This document shows, piece after piece, positions 35,382 through 43,381 of a DNA stretch of 64,000 nucleotides; the stretch's first letter is position 1; every line of letters begins with the position of its first letter. Under the pieces are notes generated by a model that saw only the letters and a list, made by a program, of their open reading frames with translations, had not been told where the DNA came from and searched no databases. Where the stretch lies: the NCBI RefSeq assembly GCF_002257665.1, contig NZ_MQWB01000001.1, forward strand, positions 1,737,870 to 1,801,869. The letters run 5' to 3'. The position numbers and the translations under genes were made by a program. Source of the stretch: Rubricoccus marinus. GTDB lineage: Bacteria > Bacteroidota > Rhodothermia > Rhodothermales > Rubricoccaceae.

Positions 35382-37780
35382 CAGCGCCCGAGCGCGAAAA
35401 CGTACCGGACGTCTCTGGCGCTGATGCACTCCCGCCAGAGGCGCTCAGCCCCGAGGAGGACGCCCTGCTCTATGGCCACGACCTGACCGAGCGGATCGTC
35501 GCGCTCCACCCCGTCGGGCCGGGCACAATGCGCGTGTACCGCCGCACACCAGAGGACGCGGTGACGTGGGAGGACGAGCGCTACCACCCGTTCTTCCTGC
35601 TGGACGACATCGACCTGCTCAAAGGCTTCCCGCGTGACCGTTTCCAGTTTCAGCCTCTGGCGGGCTCCAACGCCTACCAGTGGCTTGTCGTCTTTCCGGA
35701 CGCCGGGAGCTACTGGGACGCGCGGCGGCACATCCAGCAGGCGAGCGACACGCAGAAGGAGCGCCCGGACGCCATCTACTTCGTGGGTGGCCCGGAACAG
35801 CAGTACCTGATGCAGACTGGCCGGACGCTTTTCAAGGGCATGGAGCTCCACGACCTCCACCGGCTCCAGTTCGACCTGGAGGTGTACTCCGAGCGGGGCT
35901 TCCCGCAGGCCGAGGTACCCGAGCACCGCATCATCCTCGTAGCGCTGAGCGACAACCGCGGGTGGAGCCGCGTTGTGGGCGGCCCGCTCATGGACGAGCA
36001 AAGCGTTCTGGAAGAAACGCTGGAGCTGATGCGCGAGCGCGACCCCGACGTGATCGAAGGCCATAACGTCTTTGGCTTCGACCTCCCCTACCTCGCCGCG
36101 CGTTGCCGTCGCCACGGCGTGCCTCTGGCGCTCGGCCGCGACGGAAGCGAGCCGCGGAGCTTTCCGAGTTCGATGCGCTTTGCCGAGCGGCAGATTGAGT
36201 TCGAGGCCGTCGAGATCGCCGGCCGCCACATCGTGGACACACTGTTCCAGGTGATGAGCTTCGACGTGTTCTCGCGCGACCTGCCCAACTACACGCTGAA
36301 GGGCGTCGCCAAGTACTTCGGCTTCGCGCCAGAGGGCCGCACGTACATCGAGGGCGAGGACATCGCGCAGACGTGGCGCGAGGACCCACAACGCCTCATC
36401 GACTACGCGCTGGACGATGTGATCGAGACGGCTGCCATCGCGGAGCACTTGAGCGGGAGCACCTTCTACCTCACCCAGATGGTGCCGATGCCGTACGGCC
36501 AGTGCGCGCGGAGCGGGCCGGCGTCGAAGATCGAAAGCCTGTTCGTCCGCGGCTACCTGCACGCGCGCCACAGCGTGCCCCGCGCCGAGGCCGGCAGCCA
36601 GATCGTGGGCGGCTACACCGACGTGTTCATGACCGGCGTCGTCGGCCCCGTCGTCTACGCCGACGTCGAGAGCCTGTACCCGTCCATCATGCTCAACTAC
36701 GGCGTGCAGCCCCGCCGCGACGCGCTCGGCATTTTCCCACGCCTGCTCCAGCGCCTCACCGACCTCCGATTCGTCACTAAGCGCGCCATGCGCGAGGCCT
36801 CTGGCGAGAACGAGACGCGCGAACTGGACGCGCGCCAAACCGCCTACAAGAACATCATCAACTCGTTCTACGGCAACATGGGCTTCGGCTTCGCGGCCTT
36901 TAACGACTTCGCCGAAGCCGACCGCGTGGCGGCCACAGGCCAGAAGCTATTGCGGCAGATCATGGCGCTGATCCGCGATCGCGGCGGCCGCATCGTCGAG
37001 GTGGACACCGACGGCGTCCTGTTCGTCCCCCCGCCAGAGGCCCAATCCGCCTCTGGCGACGCCGAGCGCGCGTTCGTCTCGGCTCTCTCCGAGAAGATGC
37101 CCGAGGGCATCCGCATCGGCTTCGACGGCCGATTCGAGCGGATGCTGTCATTCAAAAAGAAGACCTACGCGCTGCTCGGCTACGACGGAACGCTGAAGGT
37201 AAAGGGCTCCAGCTTGGTCTCGCGCAGCACCGAGCGCTTTGGCCGCCGCTTCGTGCGCCGCGCCATCGAACTGCTCCTAGCCGAAGACGTGGCCGCGCTC
37301 CACGCGCTCTACCTCAACCACCGCCAGAGGATCATCGCGCACGACTGGGACGGCGTGGCCAGCTTCCAGCGGATCGAAACGCTCAAGCAGCCTCTGGCGC
37401 GATACGAGCGCGACGTGCGCGACGGCAAACGCAACCGACCGGCCTCCTACGAGCTCGCGAAACAGCGCGCCGAGGCCACAGGCGAGCCCGTCCGCATCGG
37501 CGACCGCATCGCGTTCTACATCGCAGGGGGCGGTGGCCGTGTGTTCGAGGCCGCCAAGCTCGCGAGCGAGTGGGACCCGGCGGACCCGGACGAGGACACC
37601 GCGCACTACATCGGCCGGTTGGACCAGTTCGCGTCCAAGTTCTCGGCCTTCTTCGAGACCGACCACGCCTTCCGGCAGGTGTTTTCCGAAGAGGACCTTT
37701 TCGGCTTCGACGCCAGAGGCATTCGCCTGGCCGTACGGGAGCGGGCGCCAGAGGACGTGACGGATGACGTGCCGTTTTAG
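35378..37780 (+). CDS. Family B DNA polymerase with proofreading exonuclease
   Basis: The 800-residue protein has all expected catalytic motifs. Exonuclease motifs are FDLEVYS (Exo I), GHNVFGFDLPYL (Exo II) and YALDDVIET (Exo III). Polymerase motifs are ADVESLYPSIM (motif A), KNIINSFYGNMG (motif B) and EVDTDGVLF (motif C). It therefore looks like an active polymerase and 3'-5' exonuclease related to Pol II, which usually acts in repair or damage bypass; LexA-type control was not seen. It is the last gene of the run that begins at 32242. Confidence 0.93.
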   Translation: MTAPERENVPDVSGADALPPEALSPEEDALLYGHDLTERIVALHPVGPGTMRVYRRTPEDAVTWEDERYHPFFLLDDIDLLKGFPRDRFQFQPLAGSNAYQWLVVFPDAGSYWDARRHIQQASDTQKERPDAIYFVGGPEQQYLMQTGRTLFKGMELHDLHRLQFDLEVYSERGFPQAEVPEHRIILVALSDNRGWSRVVGGPLMDEQSVLEETLELMRERDPDVIEGHNVFGFDLPYLAARCRRHGVPLALGRDGSEPRSFPSSMRFAERQIEFEAVEIAGRHIVDTLFQVMSFDVFSRDLPNYTLKGVAKYFGFAPEGRTYIEGEDIAQTWREDPQRLIDYALDDVIETAAIAEHLSGSTFYLTQMVPMPYGQCARSGPASKIESLFVRGYLHARHSVPRAEAGSQIVGGYTDVFMTGVVGPVVYADVESLYPSIMLNYGVQPRRDALGIFPRLLQRLTDLRFVTKRAMREASGENETRELDARQTAYKNIINSFYGNMGFGFAAFNDFAEADRVAATGQKLLRQIMALIRDRGGRIVEVDTDGVLFVPPPEAQSASGDAERAFVSALSEKMPEGIRIGFDGRFERMLSFKKKTYALLGYDGTLKVKGSSLVSRSTERFGRRFVRRAIELLLAEDVAALHALYLNHRQRIIAHDWDGVASFQRIETLKQPLARYERDVRDGKRNRPASYELAKQRAEATGEPVRIGDRIAFYIAGGGGRVFEAAKLASEWDPADPDEDTAHYIGRLDQFASKFSAFFETDHAFRQVFSEEDLFGFDARGIRLAVRERAPEDVTDDVPF

Positions 37781-37802
37781 CGTAAACAGGGCTCTCTCAA
37801 AC

Positions 37803-37820
37803 TTTCACTCGGAAGTGAAA
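37803..37820. promoter_or_regulatory. TTTCAC-N6-GTGAAA dyad upstream of the fasciclin gene
   Basis: A six-base-arm dyad in an AT-richer patch 155 bases before ATG 37975. A further TTTCAC half-site lies at 37950-37955. It could be a repressor site. Confidence 0.35.
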
Positions 37821-37974
37821 ACCGCGTCAAGGGTAGCGGCGTGTACCAACCACGCACCCGCTCCGCCTCTGGCGCGAGCGCTCGGACAAACACTTACGTC
37901 CGCTTGGGTGTCCATCGGCTACTCGCCCTCTTTGGGGCTCGGTAGTCTGTTTCACTTCCAACCCCTCCCTTCTC

Positions 37975-38502
37975 ATGAAGACCCTTCTCTCCCTCTTTCT
38001 CGGCCTCACGCTTCTCGCAGGCTGCTCCTCCTCCAGCGAAATGGAGATGGACGCCAACGCCGGCGTGATGGTAGGCGGCTCGATGATGCTGCCCACTCAG
38101 AACCTCGTCCAGAACGCCTCTGGCGCCAGCAATCTGACCACGCTCGTCGCGGCCGTAACGGCTGCCGATCTCGGCGCGACGCTTTCCGGCCCCGGCCCGT
38201 TCACCGTGTTCGCTCCGCCGAACAGCGCCTTCGCCGCGCTTCCCGCTGGAACGGTTGACAACCTGCTGAAGGCCGAAAACAAGGCCCAGCTCACCGCTGT
38301 CCTGACCTACCACGTCGTCCCCGGCCGCCTCAGCGCCGCTGATCTCCGCGATGGCCAGATGCTGACGACCGTAAACGGCGCGCAGCTTCAGGTCCGCAAG
38401 ATGGACGGCAAGGTGATGGTCGGTGGCGCAACGGTTACGCAGGCCAACGTGTACGCCAGCAACGGCGTCGCCCACGTTATCGACAAGGTCCTGCTTCCAT
38501 AG
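37975..38502 (+). CDS. Fasciclin-domain lipoprotein
   Basis: The 175-residue protein has a lipobox (LTLLAGCSS) and one fasciclin domain: ASNLTTLVAAVTAADLGATLSGPGPFTVFAPPNSAF (H1 region), LTYHVVPGRLSAADL and VYASNGVAHVIDKVLLP (H2 region). Fasciclin domains mediate adhesion at the cell surface. It has its own 194-base upstream region and a good terminator at 38525, so it is probably monocistronic. Confidence 0.93.
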   Translation: MKTLLSLFLGLTLLAGCSSSSEMEMDANAGVMVGGSMMLPTQNLVQNASGASNLTTLVAAVTAADLGATLSGPGPFTVFAPPNSAFAALPAGTVDNLLKAENKAQLTAVLTYHVVPGRLSAADLRDGQMLTTVNGAQLQVRKMDGKVMVGGATVTQANVYASNGVAHVIDKVLLP

Positions 38503-38524
38503 TCCGCCTCCGGACCTCAGACCC

Positions 38525-38562
38525 AGAAGGGCGTCGCACGCGTGTGTGGCGCCCTTCTTTTA
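38525..38562 (+). terminator. Rho-independent terminator after the fasciclin gene
   Basis: AGAAGGGCG and CGCCCTTCT form nine-base arms around a 16-base loop and run into TTTAT. Confidence 0.8.
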
Positions 38563-38567
38563 TGCCG

Positions 38568-39608
38568 CTACGGTACGATGGTCGTCGTCACGGATGTCCG
38601 CGCAAAGGACCCGAACACGCCGAGACCGCTGTCGTTCTCGATGTTCGTCGTCACATTCGGAATCTCCCCGGGCGAGATGGTCGTCGGGTTGAACTGGACG
38701 GACTGCGTGGAGATAAACGCCACGAGCGCTGGGTCCAGCGAGTTCAGCGTAAACGTGTGCGGTCCGAAAAAGCTCACCGCCAGCCACGGGACAATTACCG
38801 TGAGCGTCCCGTCCCCGTTGCGGACGTACGACTCCTCGTTCAGCAGGGGCGACTCACCTCCCGCGATGTCCTCGGGCAGGAAATCGCAGTCGTATGCGCC
38901 ATTCCCCAGCGGCTCGCAGTCGATGCCATCGATAAACGAAGCGGCGTCCGCGGTCGGGCCAAAGCGGCCCTCGACGAACTGGCGCCGGAGTCCGAAGGAC
39001 TCGTCGTCCCGCTGGTACACCTCGTAGTCGTCAATGGCATCGGCGGAGATGCCAATCAGGAACACGTTCTGATCGCCGCTGGCGGCGGCGCCCGAGCGTA
39101 CGCGGAAGCTCGGTCCGAGTCCGTTGAAGCCCTGGAGGTACGTCACCTCTGGCGCCACGTCCTCCGCCAGGGTTACCGCCTCTGGCGTCGTCGTGCGCGC
39201 CGTGATCAGGGGGCGGCCCGGCACGTCGGCCCTGAATGCGTACGTGCGGCCGGGCAGCGTGATCGACGTCGAATCATCGGTGACGTAACGCCCTCCCCCA
39301 ATGTGCGCGTAGGCGTACTCCGCCTCTGGCGCGCCAGAGGCGTCCAGAAGCGAGATCGTGATGCTCGCGTCCGTGACCGGGGGCGTGGCGCCAGAGGTCC
39401 CGCCCAGCGCGGTCGTGCGCGAAAGCGTCACGGCGCGGAGCGGCTCGCCCACCTCGAGGATCGCGCTGACGACGATCTGCTCCTCGTAGTCGGGACCGCT
39501 GAGGTCGCAGCCCTTGGCCACGAGGAGAAGGAGCACGGCGGCGACGGCGCGCGCCAGAGGCGCGGCGGTCGGGGTCAGCCTCTGGCGGAAGGAGAAGAAG
39601 GGCGTCAT
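38568..39608 (-). CDS. DUF4249 lipoprotein partner of a TonB-dependent receptor
   Basis: The 346-residue protein has a lipobox (LLVAKGCDL) and the DUF4249 start EEQIVVSAILEVGEPLRAVTLSRT, followed by beta-rich domains (TDASITISLLDASG, RYVTDDS). DUF4249 proteins are encoded next to SusC-like or carboxypeptidase-regulatory TonB receptors in Bacteroidota and are thought to bind ligands at the outer membrane. The receptor gene lies three bases upstream on the same strand. Confidence 0.85.
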   Translation of the reverse strand: MTPFFSFRQRLTPTAAPLARAVAAVLLLLVAKGCDLSGPDYEEQIVVSAILEVGEPLRAVTLSRTTALGGTSGATPPVTDASITISLLDASGAPEAEYAYAHIGGGRYVTDDSTSITLPGRTYAFRADVPGRPLITARTTTPEAVTLAEDVAPEVTYLQGFNGLGPSFRVRSGAAASGDQNVFLIGISADAIDDYEVYQRDDESFGLRRQFVEGRFGPTADAASFIDGIDCEPLGNGAYDCDFLPEDIAGGESPLLNEESYVRNGDGTLTVIVPWLAVSFFGPHTFTLNSLDPALVAFISTQSVQFNPTTISPGEIPNVTTNIENDSGLGVFGSFARTSVTTTIVP

Positions 39609-39611
39609 CGG

Positions 39612-41864
39612 CTAGAAGTCGAGGCTGAACGAGACGTTCGGCAGGAAAGGAAGCTGGCGCACGAAGTCGACGGTGATGGGGTCGGTGTCGAAGTCGTAGG
39701 TCGGAAACCAGATGTTGCGGCGGCTATAGACGTTGATGGCCTGCAGCTGGAGCTCGTAATCGCCCACGCCGAAAAAGCGCCCGACGCGCTTGAAACCCAC
39801 GTCAACGCGGTGGTAGGGTGGCAATCGCGCGTTGTTGAGCGCGGTGGTGTACAAGCCATCGAGCTCGCCGTCCTCTAGGAAGGGAACGTCCGAGACGGTA
39901 TAGCTCGCGTCGGCGGACGTGTAGGCCTGTCCGGTCGCGTACTTGCCGACAGCGGTCGCGCTCCAGCCTTTGCCCAGGTCGTAGGAGGCCACGATGTTCA
40001 GGTCATGCAGACGGTCGTACTTGGGCGCGAAGAAGTCCTCGAAGCCGAACTCGCCGGGATAGCGGCGGCGCGTGACACCCAGCGTGTAGCCGATCAGGCC
40101 TGTGGCCCGGCCGAGCCCCTTCTCTAGCAGGATCTCCGCCCCGTACGCGTAGCCCTCGCCGACACGGAACAGCTCGTCGTAGTCCAAGCCGCTCACGTCC
40201 TGGACGCCCGGCCGCTGGTCGAACAGATCGCGCAAGAGGCGGCCGTACAGCTCCACATCCAATCGGTACGCCTTACCGACGCGGGTCTTGAGTCCGAGCA
40301 CCATCTGCTCGGACTCCTGCGGCACGACGCCCTGACCGACGGTCACCCACGTGTCGAACCCGGAGAACGCTTCGTTGGAGATCAGCGAGAGGAACTGGTG
40401 GTACCGCCCGGCCGCGAGTTGGACTACGGTGTCGGAGCCGAGCTTGCGCTCGATCTGCGCCTGCGGCGAGAAGCGGAGGTAGTCCCCGCGAGAGAAGTAC
40501 TGCGCGCGCAGACCGCCCGTCAAGATCCACTGTGGCGTGGGCCGGACCTTTGCCTGGACGTAGCCAGACCCGTACCCCGATGGGCTCGTAAAGTCGATCT
40601 GGACCTGCTCGTTGAAGGTCTGCTTGTAGTCCAGCCGGAAATGCCCTCCCCACGCGCCGGTCGAGACCTCCAGCTTCTCACTCGGGAGCCACTCCAGGTC
40701 CACGCGGCCAGAGTAGTCCGTGACCGTGTTCGTGTTCGTGAACTCGGTCCCGAAGACGAGCGCCTCCGGGAGCGAGAAATAGCGGCTGGCCGTCGCGCGC
40801 GTCTGCAGGAACGTCGTCTCGCCGAGGATGCGGTTGTAGGACGCCGAAAGCGTCCGGTTGCCGTAGTCGAGGTCGAACTGCGAGTTCTCACCAAACGGCA
40901 CGCCGACGATATCGCGCCCGGCGTACGCCGAGACCGATACGCGGTCACGGTCGGTGAGGTCGACACCGACCTTAGCGTTGAGGTCGTAGAAGTAAAACTT
41001 GTCCGGGATGCCGTCCTGATCCAGGTTCTCGCGCAGCGTTGCCAGGAGCGGCTCCAGCGTGGAGCGCCGCGCGTTGAAGGAGTACGAGCTCCGCCCCACG
41101 CCCGGGACAGGTCCTTCGATGCCGACCCGGCTCGCCAGAAGCCCAACCGAAACGTTGCCGTGGGTCTCGTTGCGGTTGCCGTCTCGGTTGTAGATGTCGA
41201 TCACCGAGCCCAGGCGTCCTCCGTAGGTCGTCGGGTACGCCCCTTTATAGAGGCGCACGTCTTTGATCGCGTCCGTGTTGAACGTGCTGAAAAAGCCGAA
41301 GAAGTGCGTCGGGTTGTAAACCGTCGTGCCGTCTAGGAGGATCAGCGTCTGGTCCGGGCTACCGCCGCGGATGTATAGGCCGCTGGAGAAGTCGCTGGAG
41401 GACTTCACGCCCGGCAGCAGTTGGATCGCGCGGAAAAGGTCCGCCTCGAACGCCGTCGGGAGGTCCTTGACGAGCCGGATCGGCACGTCGATCGTGCCCA
41501 CCGCCGCGGCCTGCTCGATGGGCTCGTCGGCCTCGACCACCACCTCACCCAGCGAGGCCTCTGGCGCGAGGTCGATGTCGATCCGCTGCGTCTCGCCAGA
41601 GGCCAGCGCGATGCGGCGCGTCAGCGTCTGGTACCCGATAAACGAGTAGCGGAGCGTCAGCGAGTCCGCGGGCAGGCTGCCCAGCGTATAAAACCCCTGG
41701 ACGTTCGTGGCCGACCCACGCCCGGCCGCGGAGCCGTCCACGACCACGACGTTGGCACCGATCAGCGTCTCGCCAGAGGCGGCGTCGCGCACGAACCCGT
41801 TGACAGATTGGGCGCCCGCGGAAGCGGCGAGGAGGAGGAAACAACCGACGACGAGAGCGCGCAT
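39612..41864 (-). CDS. TonB-dependent receptor with carboxypeptidase-like regulatory domain
   Basis: Start ATG 41864 gives 750 residues. After a signal peptide come an N-terminal carboxypeptidase-like domain (VNGFVRDAASGETLIGANVVV; residues about 20-100), a plug domain (LPTAFEADLFRAIQLLPGVKSSSDFSSGLYIRGGSPDQTLILLDGTTVYN) and a 22-strand type barrel that ends in NVSFSLDF with an aromatic last residue. It would import a ligand too large for porins using TonB energy. It is transcribed with the DUF4249 gene. Confidence 0.93.
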   Translation of the reverse strand: MRALVVGCFLLLAASAGAQSVNGFVRDAASGETLIGANVVVVDGSAAGRGSATNVQGFYTLGSLPADSLTLRYSFIGYQTLTRRIALASGETQRIDIDLAPEASLGEVVVEADEPIEQAAAVGTIDVPIRLVKDLPTAFEADLFRAIQLLPGVKSSSDFSSGLYIRGGSPDQTLILLDGTTVYNPTHFFGFFSTFNTDAIKDVRLYKGAYPTTYGGRLGSVIDIYNRDGNRNETHGNVSVGLLASRVGIEGPVPGVGRSSYSFNARRSTLEPLLATLRENLDQDGIPDKFYFYDLNAKVGVDLTDRDRVSVSAYAGRDIVGVPFGENSQFDLDYGNRTLSASYNRILGETTFLQTRATASRYFSLPEALVFGTEFTNTNTVTDYSGRVDLEWLPSEKLEVSTGAWGGHFRLDYKQTFNEQVQIDFTSPSGYGSGYVQAKVRPTPQWILTGGLRAQYFSRGDYLRFSPQAQIERKLGSDTVVQLAAGRYHQFLSLISNEAFSGFDTWVTVGQGVVPQESEQMVLGLKTRVGKAYRLDVELYGRLLRDLFDQRPGVQDVSGLDYDELFRVGEGYAYGAEILLEKGLGRATGLIGYTLGVTRRRYPGEFGFEDFFAPKYDRLHDLNIVASYDLGKGWSATAVGKYATGQAYTSADASYTVSDVPFLEDGELDGLYTTALNNARLPPYHRVDVGFKRVGRFFGVGDYELQLQAINVYSRRNIWFPTYDFDTDPITVDFVRQLPFLPNVSFSLDF

Positions 41865-42054
41865 GCGAGAGCTGGAAACCGTGGGGGATGGACGCAGCCC
41901 CACGTGACATGGGTACGCGCGCTGGGCGGAGAACGCGAGAACTCGCCTCTGGCGAGACGCGAAACGCCCGCACTTCGTGCGCGTGTCAGACCAAGCTCAC
42001 GCGAAGGCGTGCGCCAGAGGCCCGTTCTAGCTTTCCCGAAACACCCGACGCCCC

Positions 42055-42339
42055 ATGCCGACTTACCGCTACCGCCGCGCCGACGGCACCACCTTCGAGC
42101 ACTTCCAAAAGATGTCTGACGACGCCCTGACGCAGGACCCGGAGACCGGAGAGCCCGTCGAGCGCGTGATCTCCGGTGGCGCCGGCCTGCAGTTCAAAGG
42201 CTCCGGCTTCTACCTGACGGACTACGTCAAGAAAAGCGGCGGCGAGGACAAGAAGGCCTCTGGCGACGCGAAGCCGGCCAAGGCAGAAAAGGCCACCGCG
42301 AAGCCCGCAGCGAAACCCAGCACGAGCAGCTCCGACTAG
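42055..42339 (+). CDS. FmdB-like regulatory protein without zinc-ribbon cysteines
   Basis: The 94-residue protein follows the FmdB pattern: MPTYRYRRADGTTFEHFQ, GEPVERVISGGAGLQFKGSGFYLTDY and a Lys/Ala-rich tail. The two CxxC pairs of the usual zinc ribbon are replaced by RRADG and DPETG, so it cannot bind zinc in the usual way. Cysteine-poor forms occur in this phylum. FmdB-type proteins are small and of unclear function. It is divergent from the TonB receptor gene across 190 bases. Confidence 0.85.
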   Translation: MPTYRYRRADGTTFEHFQKMSDDALTQDPETGEPVERVISGGAGLQFKGSGFYLTDYVKKSGGEDKKASGDAKPAKAEKATAKPAAKPSTSSSD

Positions 42340-42386
42340 AGACCGCGCGCGTCCGATGTAGCCTGGACGCGTTGCTCGCCGTGCAC

Positions 42387-42404
42387 CGCCAGAGGCCTCT
42401 GGCG
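42387..42404. repeat. 18 bp palindrome of the iterated motif
   Basis: CGCCAGAGGCCTCTGGCG between the convergent FmdB-like and membrane-protein genes, next to a separate terminator. Confidence 0.8.
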
Positions 42405-42413
42405 CACAAGCAA

Positions 42414-42443
42414 AGCGCCCACCTGGAGATCCGGGTGGGCGCT
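42414..42443. terminator. Bidirectional terminator between convergent genes
   Basis: AGCGCCCACC and GGTGGGCGCT form ten-base arms around a ten-base loop; GTTTCG follows on the plus strand and TTGCTT on the minus strand. Confidence 0.75.
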
Positions 42444-42467
42444 GTTTCGTTCGGCGGACGCCAGAGG

Positions 42468-43136
42468 CTAGTCGCGGAACTTCTTGATCCAACCGTCAGC
42501 CTTCTTAGCGACGACGCCGGTCACGGCGACCTTGACGGCGTCGCTCATCACGTCGGCGAAGTCTTTCGCCTTGTCGACGCCTTCCTCGGCGGCTTCGCCT
42601 GCGCGCTCAGCGACGTGCTCGGCGGCTTCCTTCAATGCGACCGCGGCGGCAGCCAGGGCTGCTGCGGAGGCGGTTGCGGCGTCGCCAGCGGTGTGCTTGG
42701 CTTCGGCGTACGATCCTTTCGCCTGCTTCTGAAGCACCTTCGCGCGCTTCTCGACGCGCTCGGTCAGGGTCGGAGGCTCAGGATCGGGCGACATCGCGAT
42801 AAGCAAACGACCGACTACGAGGCCGACGCCGCTGGCGGCGAGAAGCGCCAGGCCGGGGTGCGCCTCTGCCCACTGCTTCACCTTCTCGACGGGGCTGTCG
42901 CTCGCGTAATCGTCGGGCATCTCGTATTCCCCCGGCGTAGGCATGGCGACGCGGCCTGGAGCGGGCGAGGCTGAGCCAGAAACGGCCTGCTTGGCAGGCT
43001 CAGCCGAACCGGTGGGCACAACGGGAGCGGTATCGGTAACGGGCTCGGGGCCGCCAGCCGTCTTGTCGGAGCCGACGTTGGCGCGGTCCGCGAGAGGCTC
43101 GTCGGTGGAATCGGTGTTGGGGTTCGAAGTGGCCAT
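42468..43136 (-). CDS. Membrane-anchored Ala-rich helical protein (DUF883/YtxH-like)
   Basis: From ATG 43136 the protein is 222 residues. It has a Pro/Ser/Thr-rich N-terminal part, one hydrophobic segment (GLALLAASGVGLVVGRLL) and a C-terminal run of Ala/Lys/Glu amphipathic helix (YAEAKHTAGDAATASAAALAAAAVALKEAAEHV). This layout resembles the small stress-linked DUF883 or YtxH proteins, which associate with membranes or ribosomes; the match is by composition only. Confidence 0.65.
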   Translation of the reverse strand: MATSNPNTDSTDEPLADRANVGSDKTAGGPEPVTDTAPVVPTGSAEPAKQAVSGSASPAPGRVAMPTPGEYEMPDDYASDSPVEKVKQWAEAHPGLALLAASGVGLVVGRLLIAMSPDPEPPTLTERVEKRAKVLQKQAKGSYAEAKHTAGDAATASAAALAAAAVALKEAAEHVAERAGEAAEEGVDKAKDFADVMSDAVKVAVTGVVAKKADGWIKKFRD

Positions 43137-43381
43137 GGTGAGAGGGAGAGTTCGGAGATGGGGGCCCTTGGGAGGGCGGTAAAAGGTGGTACGCCATCTC
43201 TCTCGGATCGTTTCTCGAAGAGCGTGCGTGATGCCGTACGCCTCGGCGAGAGCAGGCCTACCGAAGGCATAGAGCCTGTCTCGACGCGCCAGAGGCCGCG
43301 CGGGGCTCTTGCGCGAGGTGTCGCGCAACGTGACCGAATGGAGCGGCTGACTCGTAGATTGCCGAATCACCGGTCCCGCTC

